12,022 nt of DNA, taken from Clostridiales bacterium (GTDB lineage: Bacteria; Bacillota; Clostridia; Oscillospirales; Acutalibacteraceae). The notes below the pieces were generated by a model. That model was not told the origin of the DNA. It made no database searches and was given only the letters and a program-made list of their open reading frames with translations. The translations under genes and the position numbers were made by a program. This document shows positions 1 through 6,876 of this stretch, in pieces (the first letter of the stretch is position 1; each line of letters begins with the position of its first letter). The stretch is from assembly GCA_020860025.1 (NCBI GenBank), contig JAJBVC010000024.1:1-12022 (forward strand). Direction: 5' to 3'.

Positions 1-134
1 AAGAACATTAAGGTCTTGGCACTTTTATATTGTTGTTGTAATAAGATGACTTTTTGTTATTAAAAAATAAAAGTAAGAAAGATACTTATTTTTACAATAT
101 GAGCGTGGTTATGACTGCTTTATCGACAGACTAA

Positions 135-156
135 GGGGCTGTTGAAAAACAGCCCC
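135..156 (-). terminator. Hairpin after khpA, candidate terminator or processing site
   Basis: A perfect 9-bp stem (GGGGCTGTT 135-143 with AACAGCCCC 148-156) with a 4-nt loop begins 9 nt after the khpA stop codon, so it sits where the housekeeping transcript would end. The bases that follow on the minus strand (TTAGTCTG) are not a proper U-tract, so it is not a textbook intrinsic terminator. It could instead be a 3'-end-stabilising or pausing hairpin. The remaining AT-rich bases 1-134 hold no gene or site that I can support. Confidence 0.45.
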
Positions 157-165
157 ATTAATTTA

Positions 166-399
166 TCAGTCGATATCAACAACTATTTTTTCATCGTTTC
201 TGATTGCTGCGGCTCGCATAACGACACGGATTGCTTTAGCAATTCTGCCCTGCTTGCCGATTACTCTGCCCATATCATCTTCAGCTACGTGAAGATGGTA
301 AACAGTTACGCCCTCTTCGTTAGGTTCGCTAACATCAACAGAAACAGCATCAGGATTTTCGACCAATCCTTTTGTAATAGAAATTAACAAATCCTTCAA
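166..399 (-). CDS. khpA: KhpA, small KH-domain RNA-binding protein
   Basis: A 77-residue protein made almost entirely of one KH domain, with the GXXG nucleic-acid-binding loop GKQG at residues 48-51 inside a GRVIGKQGRIAKAIR stretch. This matches the KhpA (YlqC) family, which binds RNA, usually as a partner of KhpB/Jag, and influences cell division and envelope gene expression in Firmicutes. The start is taken as TTG at 397-399. An AGGAGG Shine-Dalgarno sequence (408-413) lies 8 nt upstream of it, and the longer frame would begin at GTG 406-408, which overlaps that Shine-Dalgarno sequence and so cannot be used efficiently. Starting at TTG also gives the family's usual N-terminus (M-x-D-L-hydrophobic). 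It is the last visible gene of ylxM-ffh-rpsP-khpA and follows rpsP directly. The function is known from the family; the start is inferred from spacing. Confidence 0.93.
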   Translation of the reverse strand: MKDLLISITKGLVENPDAVSVDVSEPNEEGVTVYHLHVAEDDMGRVIGKQGRIAKAIRVVMRAAAIRNDEKIVVDID

Positions 400-441
400 A
401 GAAAACACCTCCTGTTTAAACTTTGCTTGTTATACAAAATA

Positions 442-684
442 TTAAAGGATGCCTTCTTTTTTAAGAATTGCCTTAACAGTGTCAGTTGGCTGAGCACCGT
501 TTGCAATCCACTTCTTTGCCTTCTCTGCGTCAATCTTGATTTCAGCAGGGTCTACCATAGTATTGTAGGTTCCGATTTCCTCAATGAAACGTCCGTCACG
601 TGGATACCTTGAATCAGCCACTACTACACGATAGAATGGTGCTTTCTTTGCGCCCATACGGCGAAGTCTGATTTTTACTGCCAT
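442..684 (-). CDS. rpsP: 30S ribosomal protein S16
   Basis: An 80-residue protein, the normal length of bacterial S16, with the diagnostic N-terminus MAVKIRLRRMGAKKAPFYRV followed by the VVADSRYPRDGRFIEEIGTY region. S16 is an early 16S rRNA-binding protein needed for 30S assembly. It starts at ATG 682-684, with a GGAGG Shine-Dalgarno sequence at 694-698, 9 nt upstream. It lies between ffh and khpA, the usual position in Firmicutes. The 76-nt gap after ffh is AT-rich and shows only a weak 5-bp inverted repeat (CCAAA/TTTGG), so I see no separate promoter there. Confidence 0.98.
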   Translation of the reverse strand: MAVKIRLRRMGAKKAPFYRVVVADSRYPRDGRFIEEIGTYNTMVDPAEIKIDAEKAKKWIANGAQPTDTVKAILKKEGIL

Positions 685-760
685 TTTAAATAACCTCCAA
701 AAAAATATAATAAATTTATTTTATCCAAACCAAAACTTTATTTGGGTGAATACTTAACTT

Positions 761-2161
761 TTAAAATCCGAAAGGATTATTTGAACCGTTTGCTTTTCCC
801 ATCATTTTTTCAGCCATTTCGGGATTTGCCTGCATCATACGACGCATTTTTTTGCTTATTTTAGGCCCGCCTTTGCCACTGCCAAACTGCTTCATCATTT
901 TTTGCATTTGTTTGAACTGGGCAAGCAGTCTGTTGACATCCTCAACCTGCATTCCGCATCCGGCCGCAATCCTGCGTTTTCTTGATGGATTGATAATATC
1001 AGGATGAGTGCGTTCCTGAAGCGTCATTGAATAAATAATTGACCTGAACTTTGTAAAAGCTCCCTCATCAATATCTTCATCCTTAATTTTGCCGCCGATA
1101 CCGGGAATCATTTTTATAGTATCCTTTATACTTCCCATTCGCTCAATTTGGTCAAACTGGTCGAGCAAATCATTAAGGTCAAATTTATTTTTAGCAAGCT
1201 TTTTTTCAAGCTCAGCCGCCTTTTTCTCATCAAGACTTTGCTCCGCCTTTTCAATAAACGAAAGCACATCGCCCATACCGAGAATACGTGACGCCATACG
1301 TGACGGATGAAATGTTTCAAGGTTATCGAGCTTTTCTCCGGTGCCGACAAATTTAATCGGCTTGCCTGTAACAGCCCTTACCGAAAGCGCCGCACCGCCT
1401 CGTGTGTCGCCGTCAAGCTTGGTTAAAATTACGCCGTCAATTCCAAGCGTTTCGTTAAAGCTTTTTGCAACATTTACGGCATCCTGACCTGTCATTGCGT
1501 CAATAACAAGCAGAATTTCGTGAGGATGAACAGTCGATCTGATATTCGTAAGTTCTTCCATAAGCTGTTCATCAATATGAAGTCTGCCGGCGGTATCGAG
1601 AAATACGTAATCGTTACCATGATCCTTTGCATATTTAACAGCCTCATTGGCAATATTAACGGGGTTTTCGGTTCCCATTTCAAATACGGGAACTCCAACC
1701 TGCTCACCGACAACCTGAAGCTGTTTAATAGCCGCAGGACGATAAACATCGCAGGCAACCAAAAGCGGTCTGTGACCTTCTTTTTTAAGTTTAAGGGCAA
1801 GCTTTGCTGAATGAGTCGTTTTACCGCTTCCCTGAAGCCCGCACATCATAACGATTGTCGGCGGATGATTTGCTATTGCAAGACGTGCCTCGTTACCGCC
1901 CATAAGCTCGGTAAGCTCTTCATTTACAATTTTAATAACCATCTGACCGGGCGTCAGAGATTCCATAACGTCAGCGCCTATTGCACGCTGAGTTACCTTT
2001 GCGGTAAATTCCTTTGCTACCTTATAGTTAACGTCAGCCTCAAGAAGTGCAAGTCTGACCTCTCTCATAGCATCTTTAACGTCAGATTCGGTTAATTTGC
2101 CCTTGGCACGTAATTTTTTAAATGAATTTTCTAAGCGTTCGCTTAAACTTTCAAATGCCAA
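761..2161 (-). CDS. ffh: Signal recognition particle protein Ffh (SRP54)
   Basis: A 466-residue SRP54 GTPase that binds signal peptides and SRP RNA and docks ribosomes at FtsY for co-translational membrane targeting. The N domain occupies roughly residues 1-90. The G domain shows the P-loop GLQGSGKTT (108-116), DVYRPAA (138-144), DTAGR (189-193), TKLDGD (247-252) and GTGEK (273-277). The M domain from about 325 is methionine-rich and carries the SRP-RNA-binding segment SRKRRIAAGCG (393-403), where the commonly conserved serine of GSG is cysteine. It ends in a Met/Gly/Asn-rich tail. The start is TTG 2159-2161 with an AGGGAG Shine-Dalgarno sequence (2170-2175), 8 nt upstream, which overlaps the ylxM stop. 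Translation of the two genes is therefore probably coupled. Confidence 0.98.
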   Translation of the reverse strand: MAFESLSERLENSFKKLRAKGKLTESDVKDAMREVRLALLEADVNYKVAKEFTAKVTQRAIGADVMESLTPGQMVIKIVNEELTELMGGNEARLAIANHPPTIVMMCGLQGSGKTTHSAKLALKLKKEGHRPLLVACDVYRPAAIKQLQVVGEQVGVPVFEMGTENPVNIANEAVKYAKDHGNDYVFLDTAGRLHIDEQLMEELTNIRSTVHPHEILLVIDAMTGQDAVNVAKSFNETLGIDGVILTKLDGDTRGGAALSVRAVTGKPIKFVGTGEKLDNLETFHPSRMASRILGMGDVLSFIEKAEQSLDEKKAAELEKKLAKNKFDLNDLLDQFDQIERMGSIKDTIKMIPGIGGKIKDEDIDEGAFTKFRSIIYSMTLQERTHPDIINPSRKRRIAAGCGMQVEDVNRLLAQFKQMQKMMKQFGSGKGGPKISKKMRRMMQANPEMAEKMMGKANGSNNPFGF

Positions 2162-2173
2162 TAAATCAACTCC

Positions 2174-2539
2174 CTATTCCTCTTTTAAGAAAGAGGCAAG
2201 CGTTTTTATTCGGGCGACGTTATCGTTAATTTCTCTTGAAAGAGAATGATTGAGATTGTACTGATTTATAGCGTCGGCACATTCTATGATTTCATCAATG
2301 CCCTTTTTCATTTCGTTAAAGCGTTTTGCAAGACCAAGACGTTCCTCCATATCGAACAGCTGAGCCTCGGCACGCTTTATTGAATCACGCACACCCTGAC
2401 GGGTAATGCCCTCGTTTTCAGCAATTTCGGAAAGTGAAAGGTCTTCTTCATAATAGAATACAAGGCAATCGTACTGCTTTTTCGTAAGCATTTCGCCGTA
2501 AAAATCAAGCAAAAAAGGTATTTCAAGATTTTTTGCCAA
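2174..2539 (-). CDS. ylxM: YlxM, helix-turn-helix SRP-associated protein
   Basis: A 121-residue protein of the YlxM/p13 family. It has the typical N-terminal pattern (LLDFYGEMLTKKQYDCL), then a sigma-70 region 4-like helix-turn-helix at residues 34-56 (LSLSEIAENEGITRQGV), then a charged helical C-terminal half. Family members sit directly upstream of ffh in Firmicutes and are reported to act with SRP; the precise role is not well settled. It starts at TTG 2537-2539 with a strong GGGGAGG Shine-Dalgarno sequence at 2545-2551, 5 nt upstream. It is the first gene of the operon, about 60 nt after the predicted transcription start. Its TAG stop (2174-2176) lies within the ffh Shine-Dalgarno sequence. 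Confidence 0.95.
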   Translation of the reverse strand: MAKNLEIPFLLDFYGEMLTKKQYDCLVFYYEEDLSLSEIAENEGITRQGVRDSIKRAEAQLFDMEERLGLAKRFNEMKKGIDEIIECADAINQYNLNHSLSREINDNVARIKTLASFLKEE

Positions 2540-2578
2540 TTAAACCTCCCCTTTCTGAAATCAAAATACAGTTCAATG

Positions 2579-2600
2579 TGTAAAGTGTTTTTTCTTTACA
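2579..2600. repeat. Inverted repeat at the start of the ylxM leader
   Basis: A perfect 7-bp inverted repeat, TGTAAAG (2579-2585) and CTTTACA (2594-2600), with an 8-nt A/T-rich centre. It begins a few bases after the predicted start of the ylxM transcript, so it could form a 5'-end hairpin in the mRNA or be a palindromic protein site. No family assignment is possible from the sequence. Confidence 0.4.
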
Positions 2601-2609
2601 GCAAGCAGT

Positions 2610-2638
2610 ATTATACTAAAGAGAACGGCTTATGTCAA
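2610..2638 (-). promoter_or_regulatory. Consensus sigma-A promoter of ylxM-ffh-rpsP-khpA
   Basis: On the minus strand, TTGACA (2633-2638) and TATAAT (2610-2615) are both perfect matches to the vegetative sigma factor consensus and are separated by exactly 17 nt. Transcription would start near 2603, giving a leader of about 64 nt before ylxM. This fits high constitutive expression of the SRP/S16 operon. The rest of the 2540-2824 gap holds the upstream unit's terminator and AT-rich sequence with no supported gene. Confidence 0.9.
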
Positions 2639-2759
2639 GGAATATTTGAATAAAAAAATTTATTAAATTTTTGCAATAAATATTGACACAATACATAGTG
2701 CTTCTTTCTTGTGTTGAATACTAAATATCGGTGTAGTTTTAATTGTAATTTTCTTCATA

Positions 2760-2796
2760 TTAAAATTAAAAGCGTAGAGGTGCTTACCCCTACGCT
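2760..2796 (-). terminator. Intrinsic terminator of the SCP2/aminotransferase/transketolase operon
   Basis: On the minus strand an 11-bp stem (2786-2796 with 2771-2781) closes a 4-nt loop and is followed by TTTTAATTTTAA. One position pairs as G-U in the minus-strand RNA but would be an A-C mismatch on the plus strand. This supports minus-strand use. It begins 28 nt after the stop of the last gene of the operon. Confidence 0.88.
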
Positions 2797-2824
2797 TTCA
2801 TTATGTGGTTAAACAATTATTATT

Positions 2825-3622
2825 TTATTTTGCCAATGAACCGACAAGCATCATATAGTCGCCTATCTGTACGCCAAACTCCGGTGCGCCCTCCATAATA
2901 AGCTGCTGATCAGCAGTCATTTGGAACATATCGCCTGTACCCAAAAGAATTTTAAGCGCTGACGTTGCACAGTCAAATTTCATACAGAAAAATGGCTTTG
3001 AACGCTTGTACTCACCACGTCCCGCACGTGACTTTCCCGCCTTTACACGCATATATGCCGTACATTCGGGATGTCCCTCAACAGCCCACTGATAGCAGCG
3101 GTCGGGACTTTTAAGCGCCCAGTCGTGAACGAGCGGATGCCCCATTTTATTAAGCTGTGAAATACCTGATGAAAGCAAGTAAAAATAAAGCTTGCACAGC
3201 AGTAATGACAGTTCCTCATCATCTTCCGGAGGCTCTGCAATATTGAGCAGTGATGACATTTTAAGGAGCACCATCATAAATTTTATAAATTTTCCGAAAG
3301 ATTTAATTTTCATCTTCGGCAGCTTTGACATATCGCCTTTCATAAAGGCATTCATTTTTTCCATAGAAGAAAACTCAAGCTCTGCGTCAATTTTTTTCTG
3401 ACCGCAGTATTCGCCGAGCTTTACATTCCATTCGCCGTTTTCAACAATAAAATGAACAGCCTCTTTATCCTGCACGTTAACCTTAGCGGAAACCTGATAA
3501 ATCGCATCAACGCCCTCAAACTTTTTATGAAGTTCCGGAACGTCTGTCGCAATAGTTTTCATAAGTGGCAGTGCTGCCGCCATAAACACTTTGTTAGTGT
3601 AACGTGTTTCGTCACTTGCCAT
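2825..3622 (-). CDS. SCP2 sterol-binding-like protein (operon-distal copy)
   Basis: A 265-residue, probably cytosolic protein without a signal peptide. Residues about 41-125 resemble an SCP2 (sterol carrier protein 2) fold: alternating strands, then AELEFSSMEKMNAFMKGDM (about 80-98), then amphipathic helices rich in Met, Phe and Leu (110-127). A second SCP2-like half follows at about 175-262 (PFFCMKFDCATSALKILLG, then a D/G-rich turn and a final hydrophobic helix). SCP2 domains hold lipids or other hydrophobic molecules in a tunnel; typical stand-alone versions are about 110 residues, so this looks like a tandem. The start is ATG 3620-3622 with GGAG (3631-3634), 8 nt upstream; an in-frame GTG at 3629-3631 overlaps that site. 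It follows the transketolase C subunit after about 40 nt and precedes the terminator. The ligand is unknown. Confidence 0.75.
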   Translation of the reverse strand: MASDETRYTNKVFMAAALPLMKTIATDVPELHKKFEGVDAIYQVSAKVNVQDKEAVHFIVENGEWNVKLGEYCGQKKIDAELEFSSMEKMNAFMKGDMSKLPKMKIKSFGKFIKFMMVLLKMSSLLNIAEPPEDDEELSLLLCKLYFYLLSSGISQLNKMGHPLVHDWALKSPDRCYQWAVEGHPECTAYMRVKAGKSRAGRGEYKRSKPFFCMKFDCATSALKILLGTGDMFQMTADQQLIMEGAPEFGVQIGDYMMLVGSLAK

Positions 3623-3663
3623 AAAGCACACTCCTTTCCTAAAAAGCGTGGTCTGAGAATTAT

Positions 3664-4674
3664 TTAAAATTCGTCATCCCAAGCATCGTCAGCCTCAAAA
3701 TCAGCGTGCATCATTTCCTGAATTGCTTCGCTGATACCGTTTGCATCAATTTTTGCCATTGCAAGCAAATCCTCCTGCAAACCGATAGTGGAGAAAGCGT
3801 TTTGATGTCCGAGCATTTTGAAAGCGCAAGCCTTGCCTGATTTTGCAACTACCTCGGCAACAGCAGAACCGAGTCCGCCCATAACCTCGTGGTCCTCAAC
3901 TGTAATTATACGGCGAGTGTCCATTACAGCGGACAATACAGCTTCCTCATCAATAGGCTTAATAGTGTGCATATTAAGGACACGTACCTTTAAGCCTGCG
4001 TCAGCTTCCGCCATACGAGCAGCCTGCATAGCCTCAAATACACATGAACCGCAGGCAATAACTGTAATATCGGTTCCGTCATTCATCAGGCTTGCTTTTT
4101 TATAGTCAAACTTACAGTCATCTACATTTTTGTAAATAACCTGGTCAAAGCCTCTGTTAATACGAATATAAACAGGACCCGGAATATCGTAAGCGGCTTT
4201 TACCGCATGGTACGTTTCACTTCCGTCACAAGGGCATATAACAGTCATATTAGGGAGCGCTCTCATACAAGCCATATCAATAAGCGAATGGTGAGTTGAG
4301 CCCGCCTGACCGAAAGACGTTCCTGCGTGAGTAGCAATAATTTTTACAGGAACATTCTGATAACAGATGTCTGTATGGATTTGGTCAAGAGAACGTGCCG
4401 CTGTAAAAATCGCAAATGTTGACGCAAACGGAACAAGACCGTTTTTTGCCATACCTGCCGCTATACCGAAAAGATTTTGCTCCGCAATGCCTACGTTGAA
4501 AAATCTGTCAGGAAACTGCTGACCGAACATTCCGATTTTTGTTGACTTGGCAAGGTCAGCGGTAAGAGCAACTACGTCCTTATGTTCCTCACCGAGTTCG
4601 CAAAGTGCAATACCGTAACATTCCGCTGTGGAAAGTTTTGTTGTATCAGTCATTGTATAAGTCATTCCGCCCAT
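3664..4674 (-). CDS. Transketolase, C-terminal subunit
   Basis: A 336-residue subunit holding the pyrimidine-binding and C-terminal domains of a split ThDP enzyme. The catalytic-type glutamate that activates ThDP is E65 in GIAEQN (62-67), preceded by FFNV. The following segments FASTFAIFTAARSLDQIH (83-100) and GQAGSTHHSLID (122-133) are typical of transketolase/DXS-like proteins, and the C-terminal domain carries TVEDHEVMGGLGSAV (258-272). Transketolases move a two-carbon ketol unit between sugar phosphates; here the substrate may differ because the genes sit with an aminotransferase rather than with pentose phosphate genes. The start is ATG 4672-4674 with AGGAGG (4683-4688), 8 nt upstream, inside the end of the N-subunit gene. 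Only 3 nt separate the two genes, so equal synthesis by coupled translation is likely. The acidic C-terminus (ADDAWDDEF) is notable. Confidence 0.93.
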   Translation of the reverse strand: MGGMTYTMTDTTKLSTAECYGIALCELGEEHKDVVALTADLAKSTKIGMFGQQFPDRFFNVGIAEQNLFGIAAGMAKNGLVPFASTFAIFTAARSLDQIHTDICYQNVPVKIIATHAGTSFGQAGSTHHSLIDMACMRALPNMTVICPCDGSETYHAVKAAYDIPGPVYIRINRGFDQVIYKNVDDCKFDYKKASLMNDGTDITVIACGSCVFEAMQAARMAEADAGLKVRVLNMHTIKPIDEEAVLSAVMDTRRIITVEDHEVMGGLGSAVAEVVAKSGKACAFKMLGHQNAFSTIGLQEDLLAMAKIDANGISEAIQEMMHADFEADDAWDDEF

Positions 4675-4677
4675 ATG

Positions 4678-5571
4678 TTACGCCTCCTTTTCCGCACGCT
4701 CACAGCGTTCTTTGTAATATTTGTCAAGACTTGCATAAGACTTCTTTACCATATCATCATCAAGAGAACCGTAATGCCACAGATAATTATCTTTCATAAA
4801 ATCAACGCCCTCGCCCTTGAAGGTATCCATAACAATGGCAGTAGGCTTGTCGCCGCCGTCTTGATGATTTTTTATAGCGGCTTCTATAGCGTTATTGAGT
4901 TCTTTCATATTATGACCATCAATACGAATTACGTTGAAACCAAACGCTTCAAATTTCTTATCAACAGGCTCAACCTTCATTTCGTCATCAACACGGCCGT
5001 CAATCATACACTTATTAACGTCTGCAAATACAACTACATTTGAAAGCTTGAACTGTGCGGCACTCATTGCAGCCTCCCAGTTTGAGCCCTCATTAAGCTC
5101 ACCGTCGCCTGTGATAACGTAGTTCATATAGTCGATACCGTTTACTCTTCCAGCAAGTGCAAAACCTACGGCAAGAGAAAGTCCGTGACCGAGAGAACCT
5201 GTTGAACAGTCAACACCAATTACCTTATTACAGTCAAGATGCATACCTATTTTAGCACCCGTAAGGTTAAATATTTTAAGCTCATCAATCGGCATAAAGC
5301 CATAATCGCAAATAACAGGTGCATAGCCTACGGCAGCGTGACCCTTTGAAAGAACAAAGCGATCCCTGTCAGGTAAATTCGGATTGTTTACATCCAATTT
5401 CATAAAACGATGATAAAGTATGGTCATAGCGTCCATAGCGCTAAGCGCACCGCCAATATGACCCGACCCGCCCCAAACAGCCGTTTGGATAGTAAGTCGT
5501 CTTAATTCGTCAGCCTTTTTTTCAAGGCGCAGCCATTCGTCTTTGTCGAACGGCTTGTAATCAGCCGGCAT
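4678..5571 (-). CDS. Transketolase, N-terminal (ThDP pyrophosphate-binding) subunit
   Basis: A 297-residue subunit with the ThDP pyrophosphate/Mg2+ motif starting at GDGELNEG (155-162) and ending at N186 in FADVN, the normal spacing. Upstream are the conserved histidine segments SGHIGG (36-41), SKGHAA (75-80) and GSLGHGLS (125-132). It pairs with the adjacent C-terminal subunit to form the complete enzyme, as in other split transketolases of Firmicutes and archaea. The start is ATG 5569-5571, 7 nt after GGGAGG (5579-5584). A longer frame from TTG 5586 would begin upstream of and run through that Shine-Dalgarno sequence, so it is rejected. It lies 18 nt after the aminotransferase gene. Confidence 0.93.
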   Translation of the reverse strand: MPADYKPFDKDEWLRLEKKADELRRLTIQTAVWGGSGHIGGALSAMDAMTILYHRFMKLDVNNPNLPDRDRFVLSKGHAAVGYAPVICDYGFMPIDELKIFNLTGAKIGMHLDCNKVIGVDCSTGSLGHGLSLAVGFALAGRVNGIDYMNYVITGDGELNEGSNWEAAMSAAQFKLSNVVVFADVNKCMIDGRVDDEMKVEPVDKKFEAFGFNVIRIDGHNMKELNNAIEAAIKNHQDGGDKPTAIVMDTFKGEGVDFMKDNYLWHYGSLDDDMVKKSYASLDKYYKERCERAEKEA

Positions 5572-5589
5572 AATTTTACCTCCCAATAA

Positions 5590-6864
5590 TTATTTAATTA
5601 GATTTAGTTCAGGATGATTTTTTGCAACTACGCCAAAAGCATCCTCTGCAATATCAACGGCAAGCTTAATATCATCATCACTTAAAGAAGCGTTAATAAA
5701 ATGATTATGGTGCGACGCAAGGAATAATCCTCTTGACACACATTCCGCAACCCATTCTTGATGAAGCATCAAGCTGTCGTCATTTGAAATTCTCAGATAG
5801 AACAGCGCAGGCTCGCCGGACACGACAAGATTAAATCCGTGTTCTTTTGCGGCAGCCTTAAAGCCTTCTGTCAATTTAATACCCTTTTCTCTGAACATTG
5901 TTGGAACGTCAAGCCTTTTCATTTTCGGAATACAAGCAAGGCATGCCGCAAACGGCTCGGCACTCATCCAGTAAGAGCCTGTATAAACAACAGATGAGGC
6001 TGTTGATTTCATATGCTCAACGCCACACACAGCTGACATATTGTATCCGTTTGCAAGCGCTTTACAAAAGCAAATAAGATCCGCTTTTATACCGTAATAA
6101 TGGTCGGAGCCTGCTATATCAAGCCTAAAGCCTGTACGTACATCGTCAAAAATCAATACCATTGAATGATCGTCACAGAATTTGCGAACCTTTGCCCACT
6201 GTTCGGGCGTTGCACATACATTATCACTGAAATTGCCGTGGTCATACGGCTGAGCAATAAGTCCCGCAACATCGCCGCCGCAAGCGTCATAAGCCTCCTG
6301 CATAGCGTCAATATCAAACCATGGTACAACAATGTCATTGCTTACCTCTTCGGGCAAAATACCCGGGTAATCTATTTTTTGCGCCCACTGAAAATCGCCG
6401 TGATAATAGCCCTTAAAGAACATCATCTTTTTCTTTCCCGTATGAGCACGTGCGCACATTACGCTGAAAGTAGTAGCGTCTGAGCCGTTTTTCATAAAGA
6501 AAGCCCAGTCCGCCATAGCGACCGTATCCTTTAAAAGTTCGGCGCATTCAACCATTTTATATGACGGCGAAGTAGTACAGTTGCCTATTTTAAGCTGTTC
6601 CATAGCCGCTGCGTCAACATCATCGTCACAGTAGCCAAGCACGTTCGGGCCGTATGCACACATAAGGTCAAGATACTTATTGCCATCAACGTCCCAAAAA
6701 TATGTACCCTTCGCTTTTTGTGACATTAAAGGCCATTTGGTAATCGGCAAAAAGAGTCCCTCAGACGGGCCGAGATGGCCGTATACACCTGACGGAATTG
6801 CATCAAGTGCTCTTGAAAACCACTCCTGTGATTTTTCATGTTTATATTCAGGATATTTACTCAT
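5590..6864 (-). CDS. PLP-dependent class III aminotransferase (glutamate-1-semialdehyde aminomutase-like)
   Basis: A 424-residue fold-type I PLP enzyme of the class III (ornithine/GSA-type) family at full length. Visible motifs are the N-terminal substrate segment (about 52-75, with FWDVDGNKYLDL), phosphate-binding NGSDATT (126-132), GYYHGDF (152-158), LIFDDVRTGFR (237-247), with D240 as the pyridine-nitrogen partner, and the Schiff-base lysine K268 in CKALANGYNMSAV. The usual D-E-V is D-D-V here. The lysine-region motif and the absence of haem-synthesis neighbours argue against a true HemL; an aldehyde, keto-sugar or amino-ketone substrate is more likely. The start ATG 6862-6864 has AGGAGG (6873-6878) 8 nt upstream, overlapping the stop of the preceding SCP2-like gene. 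This indicates coupling. The true substrate cannot be told from the sequence. Confidence 0.9.
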   Translation of the reverse strand: MSKYPEYKHEKSQEWFSRALDAIPSGVYGHLGPSEGLFLPITKWPLMSQKAKGTYFWDVDGNKYLDLMCAYGPNVLGYCDDDVDAAAMEQLKIGNCTTSPSYKMVECAELLKDTVAMADWAFFMKNGSDATTFSVMCARAHTGKKKMMFFKGYYHGDFQWAQKIDYPGILPEEVSNDIVVPWFDIDAMQEAYDACGGDVAGLIAQPYDHGNFSDNVCATPEQWAKVRKFCDDHSMVLIFDDVRTGFRLDIAGSDHYYGIKADLICFCKALANGYNMSAVCGVEHMKSTASSVVYTGSYWMSAEPFAACLACIPKMKRLDVPTMFREKGIKLTEGFKAAAKEHGFNLVVSGEPALFYLRISNDDSLMLHQEWVAECVSRGLFLASHHNHFINASLSDDDIKLAVDIAEDAFGVVAKNHPELNLIK

Positions 6865-6876
6865 TTTAGTTTCCTC

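Noticed and set aside
2683..2688. Plus-strand TTGACA as a promoter -35 element
   Set aside because: No acceptable -10 element at 16-18 nt, and no plus-strand gene downstream.
2663..2758. A 31-codon minus-strand reading frame starting MKKITIKTTP
   Set aside because: It starts inside or just after the U-tract of a terminator, has no Shine-Dalgarno sequence and no promoter, and matches no family that I know.
3629..3631. GTG as the start of the distal SCP2-like gene
   Set aside because: It overlaps the only Shine-Dalgarno sequence; ATG at 3620-3622 has ideal 8-nt spacing.
4582..5043. A 153-codon plus-strand reading frame
   Set aside because: It is antisense to both transketolase subunit genes, whose motifs are clear, and its composition (His, Ile, Phe, Asn-rich) is that of a shadow frame.
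3664..5571. The split ThDP enzyme as DXS or as a pyruvate dehydrogenase E1
   Set aside because: The GDGELNEG and SKGHAA/GSLGHGLS motifs and the subunit lengths fit split transketolase best; there is no E2/E3 partner, and DXS is normally one chain.
5590..6864. Naming the aminotransferase HemL (glutamate-1-semialdehyde aminomutase)
   Set aside because: The lysine-region motif differs from HemL, the DEV motif is DDV, and there are no haem-synthesis neighbours.
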